A DNA stretch of 64,000 nucleotides from contig JBBQKJ010000008.1 of the NCBI GenBank assembly GCA_038326775.1, positions 20,923-84,922 of the forward strand. Direction: 5' to 3'. This document shows, one piece after another, positions 33,167 to 41,948 of the stretch. The notes beneath the pieces are model-generated. The model saw nothing but the letters and a program-made list of their open reading frames with translations. It was not told the origin of the DNA and searched no databases. The translations under genes were made by a program, and so were the position numbers. This stretch comes from DYIU01 sp038326775. GTDB taxonomy: Bacteria > Actinomycetota > Geothermincolia > Fen-727 > Anoxymicrobiaceae. The stretch's first letter is position 1; each line of letters begins with the position of its first letter.

Positions 33167-35541
33167 CGGCCGTGGGACGACATAGATTACAGGGGCATCG
33201 TACGGTAGCGCTGCTGGCGGCGGCGCTGCTTCTTCTCCCGCTGGGACTGCTAGTGTCGCAGACGGAACCCGCGCGGGCGTTCCCGGATACGGCGGGCCAG
33301 CCCGCCGATATCCAGGCCGCGATCGATTACGTCACCGGCAAGGGGTACATGAACACAGCGGCCGACGGCAACTTTTACCCGAACGAACCGGTCTCGCGCA
33401 TCGACTACGCCTGCACAGTGGTCAAGGTCTTCGGTAAGCAGGGCGACCAGGCAGACCCGGGCGTTCACTTCACGGACCTGAAGGACTCCGATCCCAACTA
33501 CAAATACGCGAACATCGCGGTCACGCACGGCTACATGAACTCCTACCCGGATGGGTCGTTCCGCCCCGGCGAGCCGCACTCGACGGTGAGCTGCCTGGCG
33601 GGGCTGGTCAAGGGGTTGGGCCTGGACGAGCCGAACGGGCCCGTTTTCAGTGCCTGGGGCCTCTGGCCGCGGGGACCGTCCTACTCGGGGCAGTCCATCA
33701 TCTCGAGCGATCTTCACTTGAAGTACCGCGATGCCCGCACCTGGCCCGCCAAACCGTATCCTCGCGGCGAGCTCGCCTTCAGCATAAAGATGGCCCAGCA
33801 GTACGAAGAATGGCGAATGGATTACGCCAGGGAGACGTTCAATCGCCTGAGCTGCCAGAGCCCTCTTGCCGGGCCGGAGCGCGAGAAGGCGCTCGACAGC
33901 GCATTCTCGAAGGTGGGTTACCCGTACGTATGGGGAGGCGAGTCGGATGCCGAGGGCGGATACGATTGCTCAGGGCTCACCTACTTCGTGCTCCAGAGCG
34001 TACTGGGCCATCCCATGCAGCGCACCGCCGACGACCAGGCGCGCGACGGGCGTTACCAGGCTGTTCCCAGGGAGCAACTCCTGCCCGGCGACGCGATTTT
34101 CTGGTACAAGGACCCGGCGAGCTCGAGCTACGTCGGGCACGCCGGTATGTACGTCGGACGCGGCATGTTCATACACTCCACCGGGAGCAACGCCGGCGTG
34201 AGCGTCGATTACCTCTCCGGGTACTGGAGCGACCATTTCGCCTGGGGCAAGCGGGTGATCGCCGAGCCCGAGCCGGATTCGTTCGACACCTATATCCTGC
34301 TTTCCAACCCGGGAGGGGAAACAGCGCAGGCGAGGTTGACGTACATGCTCCGGGACGGCCGGCAGGTGGCCGAGGAGCGAAGCCTGGAGCCGTTCAGCCG
34401 CAAGACGGTGAAGGTGGACGACACCCTCGTCAACGAGGAGTTTTCGAGCACTGTCGAGGCCCTGCAGGGGCAGGTCATCGCCGAGCGGTCCATGTACTTC
34501 CGTTACTCCGGCAAGTACCCGGGCGGGCACGTGAGCGCCGGCTCGACCGCCCCGGCAACAGACTGGTTCCTTGCCGAGGGCTGCACGGACTACGGCTTCG
34601 ATACGTACGTCCTGATCCAGAACCCGGGGGGCGAAGCCGCTGACGTGACGGTGACCTTCATGACCGATGACGGCCGGACACTGGCCCTCCCCTGCACGGT
34701 AACGCCCTACTCGCGCTATACCGTGACGGTGGACAATGTCGCGGGGATGGAGCATGCCGAATTTTCGACGAGGGTCTCCTCGAGCCGCCCGGTGGTAGTG
34801 GAGCGCTCCATGTACTTCGATTACAACGGCATCAAAGAGGGGCACAACTCGCAGGGATTGACCAGCCTGTCAAACGATTGGTACTTCGCCGAGGGTTATA
34901 CGGCGGGCGCCTTCGACACCTACGTCCTGCTTGCGAACCCGGCGGACACCCCGGCGGACGTCAGCATGGTCCTGCTGGGGGAGAACGGCGTGTCCTCCGA
35001 GATAACGTTCGAAATCTCAGAGCACGCCCGGCGCACGGTCGCTATCGACCGTATCAAAGGCTGGAGTAAACGGGCGTTCTCGATCAAGCTCCACTCAACC
35101 CAACCGATCGCGGCCGAGCGCGCGATGTACTTCAAATATAACGGAATAACCGGCGGGCACGACGCCCTGGGTTGCCCCGCGCCGGCGACCCAGTGGTACG
35201 TGGCCGAGGGGTATACCGCCGGGGAGTTCGACACCTATATCCTGGTTTCGAACCCGGGTGACGAGTCCGCCGACCTGCTGGTGAGGTTCATGCTGAAGGG
35301 TGGGCGATACCTGGACAGGATGTACAACGTCCCCGCCAACTCTCGCTACACTATAGCGGTTGATGGCGAGCAGGGGCTTTCCTCGGAGGAGGTCTCCGCG
35401 GTCATGGCCAGCAGCAAGCCTGTCGTTGTCGAACGCTCGATGTATTTCCGCTATGGGGGCAGACCGGGCGGGTCGTGCGCTCCGGCGGTCGCGGGGCCGG
35501 CTGCCAGGTGGTACTTCGCGGAAGGCTACACAGGAAGATAA
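33163..35541 (+). CDS. secreted SLH-NlpC/P60 peptidase with repeats
   Basis: About 792 residues. A signal peptide is followed by two SLH-like modules (VTGKGYMNTAADGNFYPNEP and VTHGYMNSYPDGSFRPGEP), which anchor proteins to secondary wall polymers. An NlpC/P60 domain (~245-360) has Cys269 in YDCSGLTYF, His326 in VGHAGMYVG and His338, so the endopeptidase triad is complete. Four DUF5719-like units follow and the protein closes RWYFAEGYTGR. GTG 33163 is chosen for its GTGA overlap with the amidase stop and GAAGGA eight bases upstream. ATG 33154 would add three residues. Confidence 0.9.
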   Translation: MTAVGRHRLQGHRTVALLAAALLLLPLGLLVSQTEPARAFPDTAGQPADIQAAIDYVTGKGYMNTAADGNFYPNEPVSRIDYACTVVKVFGKQGDQADPGVHFTDLKDSDPNYKYANIAVTHGYMNSYPDGSFRPGEPHSTVSCLAGLVKGLGLDEPNGPVFSAWGLWPRGPSYSGQSIISSDLHLKYRDARTWPAKPYPRGELAFSIKMAQQYEEWRMDYARETFNRLSCQSPLAGPEREKALDSAFSKVGYPYVWGGESDAEGGYDCSGLTYFVLQSVLGHPMQRTADDQARDGRYQAVPREQLLPGDAIFWYKDPASSSYVGHAGMYVGRGMFIHSTGSNAGVSVDYLSGYWSDHFAWGKRVIAEPEPDSFDTYILLSNPGGETAQARLTYMLRDGRQVAEERSLEPFSRKTVKVDDTLVNEEFSSTVEALQGQVIAERSMYFRYSGKYPGGHVSAGSTAPATDWFLAEGCTDYGFDTYVLIQNPGGEAADVTVTFMTDDGRTLALPCTVTPYSRYTVTVDNVAGMEHAEFSTRVSSSRPVVVERSMYFDYNGIKEGHNSQGLTSLSNDWYFAEGYTAGAFDTYVLLANPADTPADVSMVLLGENGVSSEITFEISEHARRTVAIDRIKGWSKRAFSIKLHSTQPIAAERAMYFKYNGITGGHDALGCPAPATQWYVAEGYTAGEFDTYILVSNPGDESADLLVRFMLKGGRYLDRMYNVPANSRYTIAVDGEQGLSSEEVSAVMASSKPVVVERSMYFRYGGRPGGSCAPAVAGPAARWYFAEGYTGR

Positions 35542-35550
35542 TGCAACATT

Positions 35551-35652
35551 GGGGTCAGGTCAATTTTCATGCCGGGGTCAGACACCTTGACATGAATCTA
35601 TATCTGAATAACCGGAATACTGCGGCAAATTCATGTCTAGGTGCCTGACCCC
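35551..35652. repeat. REP-like palindromic element
   Basis: Two arms of 24 bases (35574-35597 and 35629-35652) are inverted copies with 22 matches, separated by 31 A/T-rich bases. A third copy of the head GGGGTCAG stands in direct orientation at 35551-35558. GGGGTCAGG-type palindromes are typical of REP sequences mobilised by RAYT transposases (my recollection). No transposase is in the window. The element lies between two wall-protein genes, just upstream of the next start. Confidence 0.7.
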
Positions 35653-35676
35653 AGGATGAATCAACGAAAGGGATTG

Positions 35677-37899
35677 ATGCGAGTGAAGTCGATATGGAAG
35701 AGAATGCCGGTGCTGGCGGTGCTGGCGTTGCTGATGCCGGCTCTGGTCGCGAACCCGGCCTCCGGCGTTGCCAAAAGCGGAGGGGCCGGCGACCCGCTCT
35801 ACTACTTCAGCGGCACCGGCCGCGCGCACGGTGTCGGGATGTGCATGGACGGTGTCTACTACATGGCCAAAGCCGGCAGCGACTATCACTCGATTCTCGG
35901 TTTTTACTACACAGGCATCGCGTTCTCGCGCACCGACGAAAACCGCCCGATCAGGGTAAAAGGCCGCGACGGCCAGATACGTGTCTGGACCATGAACGAT
36001 TACCTTCACCACCTGCAGGAGGAGCCGGACAACTACCCGATGGAAGAGCTCAAGGCTCTCTACGTCGCCGCTCGCACGTATACGCTCTCCTGCATAGCCC
36101 GCAACAAGCACACCGCCCAGGGGTTCGACATCTGCTCCAGCGGCGACTGCTGCCAGGCGTGCGACGAGAACAAGAACATCGCCAACTACCCCAACAACAA
36201 CGCGGCTGTGGACGCCACAACCGGCGAGATAATGACCTACAATGGCTCTCCCATAACCGCCGCTTACTGCGGCTCCTGCGGCGGCCACACCGAGAACAAC
36301 GAGGACGTCTGGGGCGGCTCGGCGATCCCGTACCTGCGAGGCAAGCCCGACCCAAACTGCCAGTACTCTCCCAGGTTTTCCTGGAGCAGGAGCCTGCGCA
36401 AGTCGGAGTTCGAGGCGCTCCTGAACTCGCGCGCGGACACCGCGGTTGGAAACCTGTACGTGCTCGACCTCTCCCGCAGGACCCCCGGCGGACGAGTCAA
36501 GACCGCTCGCATAACAGGCTCGGCCGCGATAAAGACCGTGCCTGGGAGCACTCTACAGGCCCTTCTGGGGTTTCAGAGCACCAGGTTCGACATGGTGAGG
36601 CCGAACTTCGACGAGTATATCCTGGTCCTGAACCCCAACCCGGAGCCAACCCTGGTGACCTTCACCTTCATGCAGCCGGACGGCACCAACTCCACCCGGG
36701 TCGAGGAGGTGCCCGGCAACTCGCGATTCACCATGAAGGTCAACGACTACATACAGTTTCAGGAGGTCTCAACAAGGGTGGTGTCTGACGCGCCCGTGAT
36801 CGCCGAGCGCGCGATGTACTTCAACTGCCGAAACCAGTTCTGCGGCGGCAGCGCGAGCGCGGGCATACCTCGTCCGGAGCCGAAGTGGTACTTCGCCGAG
36901 GGGTACACGGGGGGCAGCTTCGAAAGTTATGTCCTTGTCCAGAACCCCCAGCCCAACCCGGTCGACATCAAGTTCACCTTCATGCTGCCGGGAGGCAAGA
37001 CGATCGAGCGTACCGCGCAGGCCGGGCCTTCTTCGCGCATGACGTTGATGCTCGATAGCGTACCGGGGCTCGAGGATACCGAGGTCTCCACCATGGTCGA
37101 GTGCACCAGCGGCGACGGTATTATCGCCGAGCGCTCCTGCTATTTCGATTACGGCGGCCGTGACGGCGGGCATAACGCTCCGGGGGTCGCCGCCCCCGCA
37201 AACCAGTGGTACCTGGCGGAAGGTTACACGGGGCAGCAGTTCGACACTTACATCCTGCTGCAAAACCCCAACGACCAGCGTTCCAGCGTTGACGCCGCAT
37301 ACATGAGGGAGGACGGAAAGAACGTCAGGCGCACCTACTCGATCGCTCCTCACTCCCGGTACACGATACACGCGGACGCGGTTCCCGGCCTGGAGAACGC
37401 AAGCTTCTCCACCAGCCTGGTCTCCAGCAACGGGGTGGGCTTTATCGCGGAGCGGGCGATGTACTTCGACTACAACGGCGCTGGCCTGGACGACGGGCAC
37501 GACAGCATCGGAGCCACGGCGCCCGCCGAGACATGGTACTTCGCCGAGGGCTACACCGGGGGCAGGTTCGACACCTGGATACTGGTGCAGAACCCGGAGT
37601 CGCAGACTGCCCGGGTCAGGGTGACCTTCAACACCCCGGGCGGCGGAGCGGTCCGGAAAGAGTACACAGTGAAGGCGCGCTCGCGCTTTACGATACCGGT
37701 CGATTCGGTCGAGGGGCTCGCCGACGCGGAGGTGGCGACCACGGTCCAGTCCACCAACGGCGTGAAGGTAATCGCCGAGCGCGCCGAGTACTTCGTCTAT
37801 TCCGACGGCTACTGCTCGCGGGACGGAGGGCACAATACCATCGGCGTTAACTCATCCTCTAACACCTGGTACTTCGCGGAAGGCTACACCGGCTTCTAG
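35677..37899 (+). CDS. secreted SpoIID/LytB-domain protein (permuted) with repeats
   Basis: About 740 residues. A signal peptide (~1-32) is followed by a SpoIID/LytB-type domain, known as an amidase enhancer and, in SpoIID, a lytic transglycosylase. The block GRAHGVGMCMDGVYYMAKAG (48-67), which normally ends this domain, comes first. The catalytic segment YLHHLQEEPDNYPMEELK with Glu115 and YVAARTY (129-135) follows, then a Cys-rich stretch (CSSGDCCQAC) and YCGSCGGHTENNEDVWGG. Four DUF5719-like units start near 305 and the protein closes TWYFAEGYTGF. ATG 35677 is chosen for AAAGGGA upstream and for the signal peptide; ATG 35656 is the alternative. Presence of this domain does not imply sporulation. 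Confidence 0.88.
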   Translation: MRVKSIWKRMPVLAVLALLMPALVANPASGVAKSGGAGDPLYYFSGTGRAHGVGMCMDGVYYMAKAGSDYHSILGFYYTGIAFSRTDENRPIRVKGRDGQIRVWTMNDYLHHLQEEPDNYPMEELKALYVAARTYTLSCIARNKHTAQGFDICSSGDCCQACDENKNIANYPNNNAAVDATTGEIMTYNGSPITAAYCGSCGGHTENNEDVWGGSAIPYLRGKPDPNCQYSPRFSWSRSLRKSEFEALLNSRADTAVGNLYVLDLSRRTPGGRVKTARITGSAAIKTVPGSTLQALLGFQSTRFDMVRPNFDEYILVLNPNPEPTLVTFTFMQPDGTNSTRVEEVPGNSRFTMKVNDYIQFQEVSTRVVSDAPVIAERAMYFNCRNQFCGGSASAGIPRPEPKWYFAEGYTGGSFESYVLVQNPQPNPVDIKFTFMLPGGKTIERTAQAGPSSRMTLMLDSVPGLEDTEVSTMVECTSGDGIIAERSCYFDYGGRDGGHNAPGVAAPANQWYLAEGYTGQQFDTYILLQNPNDQRSSVDAAYMREDGKNVRRTYSIAPHSRYTIHADAVPGLENASFSTSLVSSNGVGFIAERAMYFDYNGAGLDDGHDSIGATAPAETWYFAEGYTGGRFDTWILVQNPESQTARVRVTFNTPGGGAVRKEYTVKARSRFTIPVDSVEGLADAEVATTVQSTNGVKVIAERAEYFVYSDGYCSRDGGHNTIGVNSSSNTWYFAEGYTGF

Positions 37900-37926
37900 G
37901 CGCCGGTGCAGGTCCAGGTAGCTCCC

Positions 37927-38964
37927 ATGAGACGTAATCGATCCAGCAAGAAACTCGGCGGAGGTGAAGCGCCGCTCATCGCACACCGCGATGTCTTCGG
38001 CAAGGCGCTCGCGCTGGTGCTGATTTTCGCCCTGGCAATGGGGGCGTTTTACTTCGCTCTCCGCGTGCCGCCGCGGTTGGTGGAGCGGAAGCGAAAAGTT
38101 GTCAACGCGCTCGATGCCGACGGGGGAAGGCTTCACGCGCTCCCGCCTGATGGCGCCGGAGAGGTCAAGGTGAGGGGGCTCGACTACCTGGTTCCTCGCG
38201 GAGCGAAAGCCCGGCGTTCGACCGGTGTCGCGCTCGACCAGGTACGCGAGATGGGCCTCCTGCGGGGTTACAGCCTGCCGCCGCGCCGGCTGGCTTTCAA
38301 ACCCGACGGCAGCTCGATCATCCTTCCGCCCTCCCCAGCGGTCGCCGGCCCTCGCGATGTGGCGGTCATCTACCACGGGAACCGCGAGAAAAAGCGCGTC
38401 GCGCTGACGTTCGACACCAGCGAGGTTTCCGAGCCGCACTCCTCCCTGGCTATCATTGAGGAGCTGGCGCGGCTCCGGGCGCCGGCCACCCTGTTCGTGT
38501 GCGGAGGCTGGTGCCGGAAGAACCCCGGGCCTCTCCGCATGGCGGTGGACCGCGGCTTCGAGATAGCCAGCCATTCCTACAGCCACCCCATGTTCACTCG
38601 AATCGGCAACGAGCAGATAGCGAGCGAGTTGAGGCGGACCGAGGAAGCCGTGCGCGAGATAACCGGCTCGGGCGTCGCGGCGTACTTCCGCCCGCCTTAC
38701 GGAGACATGGACGCGCGGGTCCAGCAGGTAGTCGCCAGCCTGGGTTACGCCACGGTGATGTGGGACAGGGACACACTAGACTGGCACCCGGCCACCATCC
38801 AGCCCCAGATAAGAGATCGGGCCACCATGGAGGCGCGCGCCGGGAATATCGTGTTGATGCACACACTGGGCAGGTATACGCCTGACGCCCTCGCCGAGAT
38901 AGTCGGCAACCTGCGCGCCGGGGGTTACGAGCTCACCACGCTGTCCGGCGTCCTCCAACCCTGA
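37927..38964 (+). CDS. membrane-anchored polysaccharide deacetylase (NodB domain)
   Basis: About 345 residues. An N-terminal membrane anchor (ALALVLIFALAMGAFYFAL) is followed by a NodB domain (~150-340) that would deacetylate peptidoglycan or another N-acetylated glycan outside the cell. Motif 1 reads LTFDTSEV: the base Asp163 is present, but the second, metal-binding Asp is Thr164. Motif 2 is HSYSHP (His216, His220) and motif 3 RPPYGD (Arg255), both intact. TFD(T/A) variants exist in other deacetylase-like proteins, so activity is uncertain. ATG 37927 has AGGTAG upstream; GTG 37906 would add seven residues. It lacks the repeats of its three upstream neighbours. Confidence 0.88.
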   Translation: MRRNRSSKKLGGGEAPLIAHRDVFGKALALVLIFALAMGAFYFALRVPPRLVERKRKVVNALDADGGRLHALPPDGAGEVKVRGLDYLVPRGAKARRSTGVALDQVREMGLLRGYSLPPRRLAFKPDGSSIILPPSPAVAGPRDVAVIYHGNREKKRVALTFDTSEVSEPHSSLAIIEELARLRAPATLFVCGGWCRKNPGPLRMAVDRGFEIASHSYSHPMFTRIGNEQIASELRRTEEAVREITGSGVAAYFRPPYGDMDARVQQVVASLGYATVMWDRDTLDWHPATIQPQIRDRATMEARAGNIVLMHTLGRYTPDALAEIVGNLRAGGYELTTLSGVLQP

Positions 38965-39023
38965 GGAGGGAGCCCCCCGACGGGAACGGCAAGGAGTTCG
39001 CACGTGGGCGGGACGCGCCGCGG

Positions 39024-39051
39024 TTGAGAAAGCTGGCAGCCTGGTGATAAC
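39024..39051 (+). promoter_or_regulatory. candidate promoter of the rmlA operon
   Basis: TTGAGA (39024-39029), 16 bases, GATAAC (39046-39051). The leader to the ATG at 39091 would be about 33 bases. Moderate match. Confidence 0.4.
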
Positions 39052-39090
39052 ATTCGGAAGTCGTTGGAAGGCTCCTGGAGGAGAGAGTTC

Positions 39091-40155
39091 ATGAAAGCGT
39101 TGATCCTTTGTGGCGGCTTCGGCACGCGGTTGCGGCCGATAACGCATACCATAGCCAAACAGCTCGTCCCCATCGCCAACAAGCCCGTGCTTTTCTACGG
39201 GCTGGAGGCCATCAAGGAAGCGGGGGTCGAGGAGGTCGGCATAGTGGTCGGCGAGACGGCCCGGGAGATAGTCAAGGCGGTGGGCGACGGCTCACCCTGG
39301 GGCCTGCGCGTTACTTACATCAACCAGGATAAGCCGCTCGGGCTCGCGCACGCGGTCCTTGTCTCGGAGGAGTACCTCGGAGGCGAGGACTTCGTGATGT
39401 ACCTGGGCGACAACCTTATCAAGGACGGCATCAAGGGCCTAGTGGACGAGTTCAGGCAGAACAGGCCCAACAGCCAGATACTGCTTGCGCGGGTCAAGGA
39501 GCCGGAGCGGTTCGGGGTCGCCGAACTCGAGGACGGCAAGGTTGTTCGCCTGGTGGAAAAGCCTCTGAAGCCCGCGAGCGACCTGGCGCTGGTCGGGGTT
39601 TACATGTTCGACGGCGGCATCATGGAGGCGGCCAGGGCCATCAAGCCTTCCGGACGCGGCGAGCTCGAGATCACCGACGCTATTCAATGGCTCATCGACC
39701 AGGGCCGCAGGGTCGACCCGCACATCATCAACGGCTGGTGGAAGGACACCGGGCGCCTCGAGGACATGCTCGAGGCCAACCGCATCATGCTGGAGACGCT
39801 GCAGCCGAGCATTGAGGGCCACGTGGACAGCGAGTCGAAAGTTGAAGGCGTCGTCGTGGTCGAGAAGGGCGCCGAGGTGATCGCCAGCAACATACGCGGC
39901 CCCGCCATCATCGGTGAGGGAACCAGGATCGTCAACTCCTTTATCGGTCCTTACACGAGCATATATTTCGGGGTCGAGATAAACGGCTCGGAGATAGAGC
40001 ACAGCATCATCCTGGAGAACAGCAGGATCACCGACATCCCGGGGAGGATCGAGGACAGCCTTATAGGCCAGAACGTCGAGGTGAGCCGCTCGCCTCTAAA
40101 ACCGCACGCGTACCGGCTGATGCTCGGTGACAATAGCCGCGTCGGAATAATCTAG
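39091..40155 (+). CDS. rmlA: glucose-1-phosphate thymidylyltransferase, long form
   Basis: Forms dTDP-glucose from glucose 1-phosphate and dTTP, the first step to dTDP-L-rhamnose. 354 residues. The nucleotidyltransferase domain opens ALILCGGFGTRLRPIT and has AKQLVPIANKPVLFY and YLGDNLI. The last ~110 residues are a left-handed beta-helix (hexapeptide-like GPAIIGEGTRIVNSFIGPY). It is therefore the long StrD/archaeal-like form rather than the ~290-residue RmlA. The ATG has GGAGGAGAG six bases upstream. It leads an A-C-B rml set. Confidence 0.93.
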   Translation: MKALILCGGFGTRLRPITHTIAKQLVPIANKPVLFYGLEAIKEAGVEEVGIVVGETAREIVKAVGDGSPWGLRVTYINQDKPLGLAHAVLVSEEYLGGEDFVMYLGDNLIKDGIKGLVDEFRQNRPNSQILLARVKEPERFGVAELEDGKVVRLVEKPLKPASDLALVGVYMFDGGIMEAARAIKPSGRGELEITDAIQWLIDQGRRVDPHIINGWWKDTGRLEDMLEANRIMLETLQPSIEGHVDSESKVEGVVVVEKGAEVIASNIRGPAIIGEGTRIVNSFIGPYTSIYFGVEINGSEIEHSIILENSRITDIPGRIEDSLIGQNVEVSRSPLKPHAYRLMLGDNSRVGII

Positions 40156-40262
40156 ATGGGGTTAAACCGCTTTTGTCGCATAAACTACAATGAGCAACAC
40201 GCACGACAAGAATGAGGCCAACACGCTGTCTTGCCTCGGTGCCTGACCGGCGGAGGAGCGCA

Positions 40263-40718
40263 ATGATAAACGGAGTGGAGATAAAGGAACTGGGGTTAGT
40301 GACGGACGAGCGAGGGCATCTCATGGAGATGCTGCGAAGCGACGACGAGGTCTTCGAGAAGTTCGGCCAGGCGTACGTGACCACGACGTATCCCGGGGTC
40401 ATCAAGGGCTGGCACATGCACCGCAAGCAGAGCGACAACGTCGTGTGCGTACGCGGCATGATAAAGCTCGCGCTGTACGACGGGCGAGAAGGCTCGGCGA
40501 GCCCGGGAGAGGTCACCGAGGTGTTCCTGGGCGAGCACCGGCCGGTGCTGGTGCACATCCCGATGGGCGTGTATCACGGCTGGAAGTGCATCAGCGAGCA
40601 CGAGGCTTACATCGTGAACATGCCCACCGAGCTCTACGACTACGATGACCCCGACGAGCACCGTCTTCCGTTTGACACCGACGAGATTCCCTACGACTGG
40701 GAAATCAAGATGGGATAG
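40263..40718 (+). CDS. rmlC: dTDP-4-dehydrorhamnose 3,5-epimerase-like protein
   Basis: A cupin of 151 residues between rmlA and rmlB, so most likely the epimerase of the rhamnose pathway. GVIKGWHMHRKQSDNVVCVRG aligns with the RGLH...Q...V..G core of RmlC, giving the catalytic-base His. IPMGVYHGWKC matches the second conserved His, and NMPTELYDY holds the Tyr. It is ~30 residues shorter than standard RmlC, so a 3- or 5-epimerase or ketoisomerase for a different dTDP-sugar is possible. ATG with GGAGG six bases upstream. The 107-base gap before it holds a weak TACAAT (40186-40191). Confidence 0.78.
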   Translation: MINGVEIKELGLVTDERGHLMEMLRSDDEVFEKFGQAYVTTTYPGVIKGWHMHRKQSDNVVCVRGMIKLALYDGREGSASPGEVTEVFLGEHRPVLVHIPMGVYHGWKCISEHEAYIVNMPTELYDYDDPDEHRLPFDTDEIPYDWEIKMG

Positions 40719-40729
40719 CGAGGTACAAG

Positions 40730-41698
40730 TTGAGGCTACTTGTCACGGGAGGCTGCGGCTTCATAGGTTCGAACTTCATCCGTTACATGCTCCAGGCGCA
40801 TCCCGGCGTTTCCATAACCAACCTGGACAAGCTCACCTACGCTGGCAACCCCGAGAACCTGCGCGATATCGCCGGGGAGTTCGATTACACTTTCACGCGC
40901 GGCGACATATGCGACGAGGCGCTCGTGGACGGCCTGGTGTCAGAGGGCTTCGACGCCGTGGTCAACTTCGCGGCGGAGAGCCACGTCGACCGCTCTATCA
41001 CCGGCCCGGCCGAGTTTATCCAGACCGACGTATTCGGGACTTTCAACCTGCTGGAGGCGTGCAGGCGGCGGAACATCCCGAAGTACCTGCAGGTATCCAC
41101 GGACGAAGTCTACGGCAGCATCGAGGACGGCTCCTTCACCGAGGAGTCGCCGCTCGCTCCCAACAGCCCGTATTCGGCAAGCAAGGCGGGAGGTGACCTG
41201 CTGGTCCGCGCCTATCACAAGACCTACGGCCTGCCGGTCCTCCTGACTCGCTCCAGCAACAACTTCGGCCCCTGCCAGTACCCCGAGAAGCTCATACCTC
41301 TCTTCATAACCAATGCCATGGATGACATCAAGCTCCCGCTCTACGGCGACGGGATGAACGTTCGCGACTGGCTGTTCGTGACGGACAACTGCGCCGGCCT
41401 CGACCTGGTCCTGCGCGCCGGCGCGCCCGGCGAGACCTATAACATCGGCGGAGGGCAGGAGAGGACCAACGCCGAGATAACAAGCGGCATACTGGCGGCC
41501 CTGGGCAAGCCCGAGTCGCTCATCGAGCACGTGAAGGACCGCCCGGGACACGACCGCAGGTACTCCCTTGACTTCAGCAAGCTCGGCGCGCTCGGCTACG
41601 CGCCGCGCACCGACTTCGAGCGCATGCTGGAGGAGACGGTCCGCTGGTATGTCGATAACCGCGCCTGGTGGGAGCCCCTGAAAGCGGCTCATGCTTAG
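40730..41698 (+). CDS. rmlB: dTDP-glucose 4,6-dehydratase
   Basis: Converts dTDP-glucose to dTDP-4-keto-6-deoxyglucose with bound NAD. 322 residues, an extended SDR. The nucleotide loop is TGGCGFIGSNF. The catalytic Thr-Asp-Glu is in STDEVYGSI and YxxxK in SPYSASKAGG. NNFGPCQYPEKLIPLFI is the family's sugar-binding segment. TTG start, 11 bases after rmlC, with GAGGTAC upstream. RmlD, the last pathway enzyme, is not adjacent but lies at 51938. Confidence 0.95.
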   Translation: MRLLVTGGCGFIGSNFIRYMLQAHPGVSITNLDKLTYAGNPENLRDIAGEFDYTFTRGDICDEALVDGLVSEGFDAVVNFAAESHVDRSITGPAEFIQTDVFGTFNLLEACRRRNIPKYLQVSTDEVYGSIEDGSFTEESPLAPNSPYSASKAGGDLLVRAYHKTYGLPVLLTRSSNNFGPCQYPEKLIPLFITNAMDDIKLPLYGDGMNVRDWLFVTDNCAGLDLVLRAGAPGETYNIGGGQERTNAEITSGILAALGKPESLIEHVKDRPGHDRRYSLDFSKLGALGYAPRTDFERMLEETVRWYVDNRAWWEPLKAAHA

Positions 41699-41948
41699 GT
41701 AGCTGCCCGGCGACATTCCAACAAACCTCCAGAAGTCAATTGCCCAATGTGAGTATAGCCAGATGGCCCAATAGGACTATTTGAGGGGTTGTCCTGAGAA
41801 TTCAGGAGTTTTCAGCGTTATTAATAGCATGAGCAACGTTAAGTAGTGCCGGAGCGCAAGCCGATAACCTGATTAGGAGAGCCAGGCCGAGCAATCCGCG
41901 CGACAGGACGCCGCACGGGTCGTCAGGAAACAGATAGAGGTGTGCTTA
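41699..41948 (+). other. long untranslated leader of the FG-GAP repeat protein
   Basis: 250 bases without a gene. It holds a perfect six-base hairpin TCCTGA/TCAGGA with loop GAAT (41792-41807), an A/T-rich stretch around 41810-41850, and several smaller inverted repeats from 41855 on. No clear terminator or -35/-10 pair is visible. Fragments near 41860-41915 faintly recall the c-di-GMP-I riboswitch, but the conserved core is missing, so no RNA class is assigned. Confidence 0.35.

Noticed and set aside
35677..37899. SpoIID domain as evidence of sporulation
   Set aside because: LytB/SpoIID domains are widespread in non-sporulating bacteria as amidase enhancers, and no other sporulation gene is visible.
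40190..40246. 18-codon leader peptide before the rmlC-like gene
   Set aside because: ATG to TGA is open, but it has no ribosome site, overlaps the candidate -10 and has no regulatory codon run.
40238..40248. Second REP-like fragment (GGTGCCTGACC)
   Set aside because: It lacks an inverted partner and the full GGGGTCAG head; chance similarity is likely.
41855..41930. c-di-GMP-I riboswitch
   Set aside because: Short pieces look similar (GAGCGCAAGCC, GACGCCGCACGGGTC), but the conserved core and pairing order are not there.
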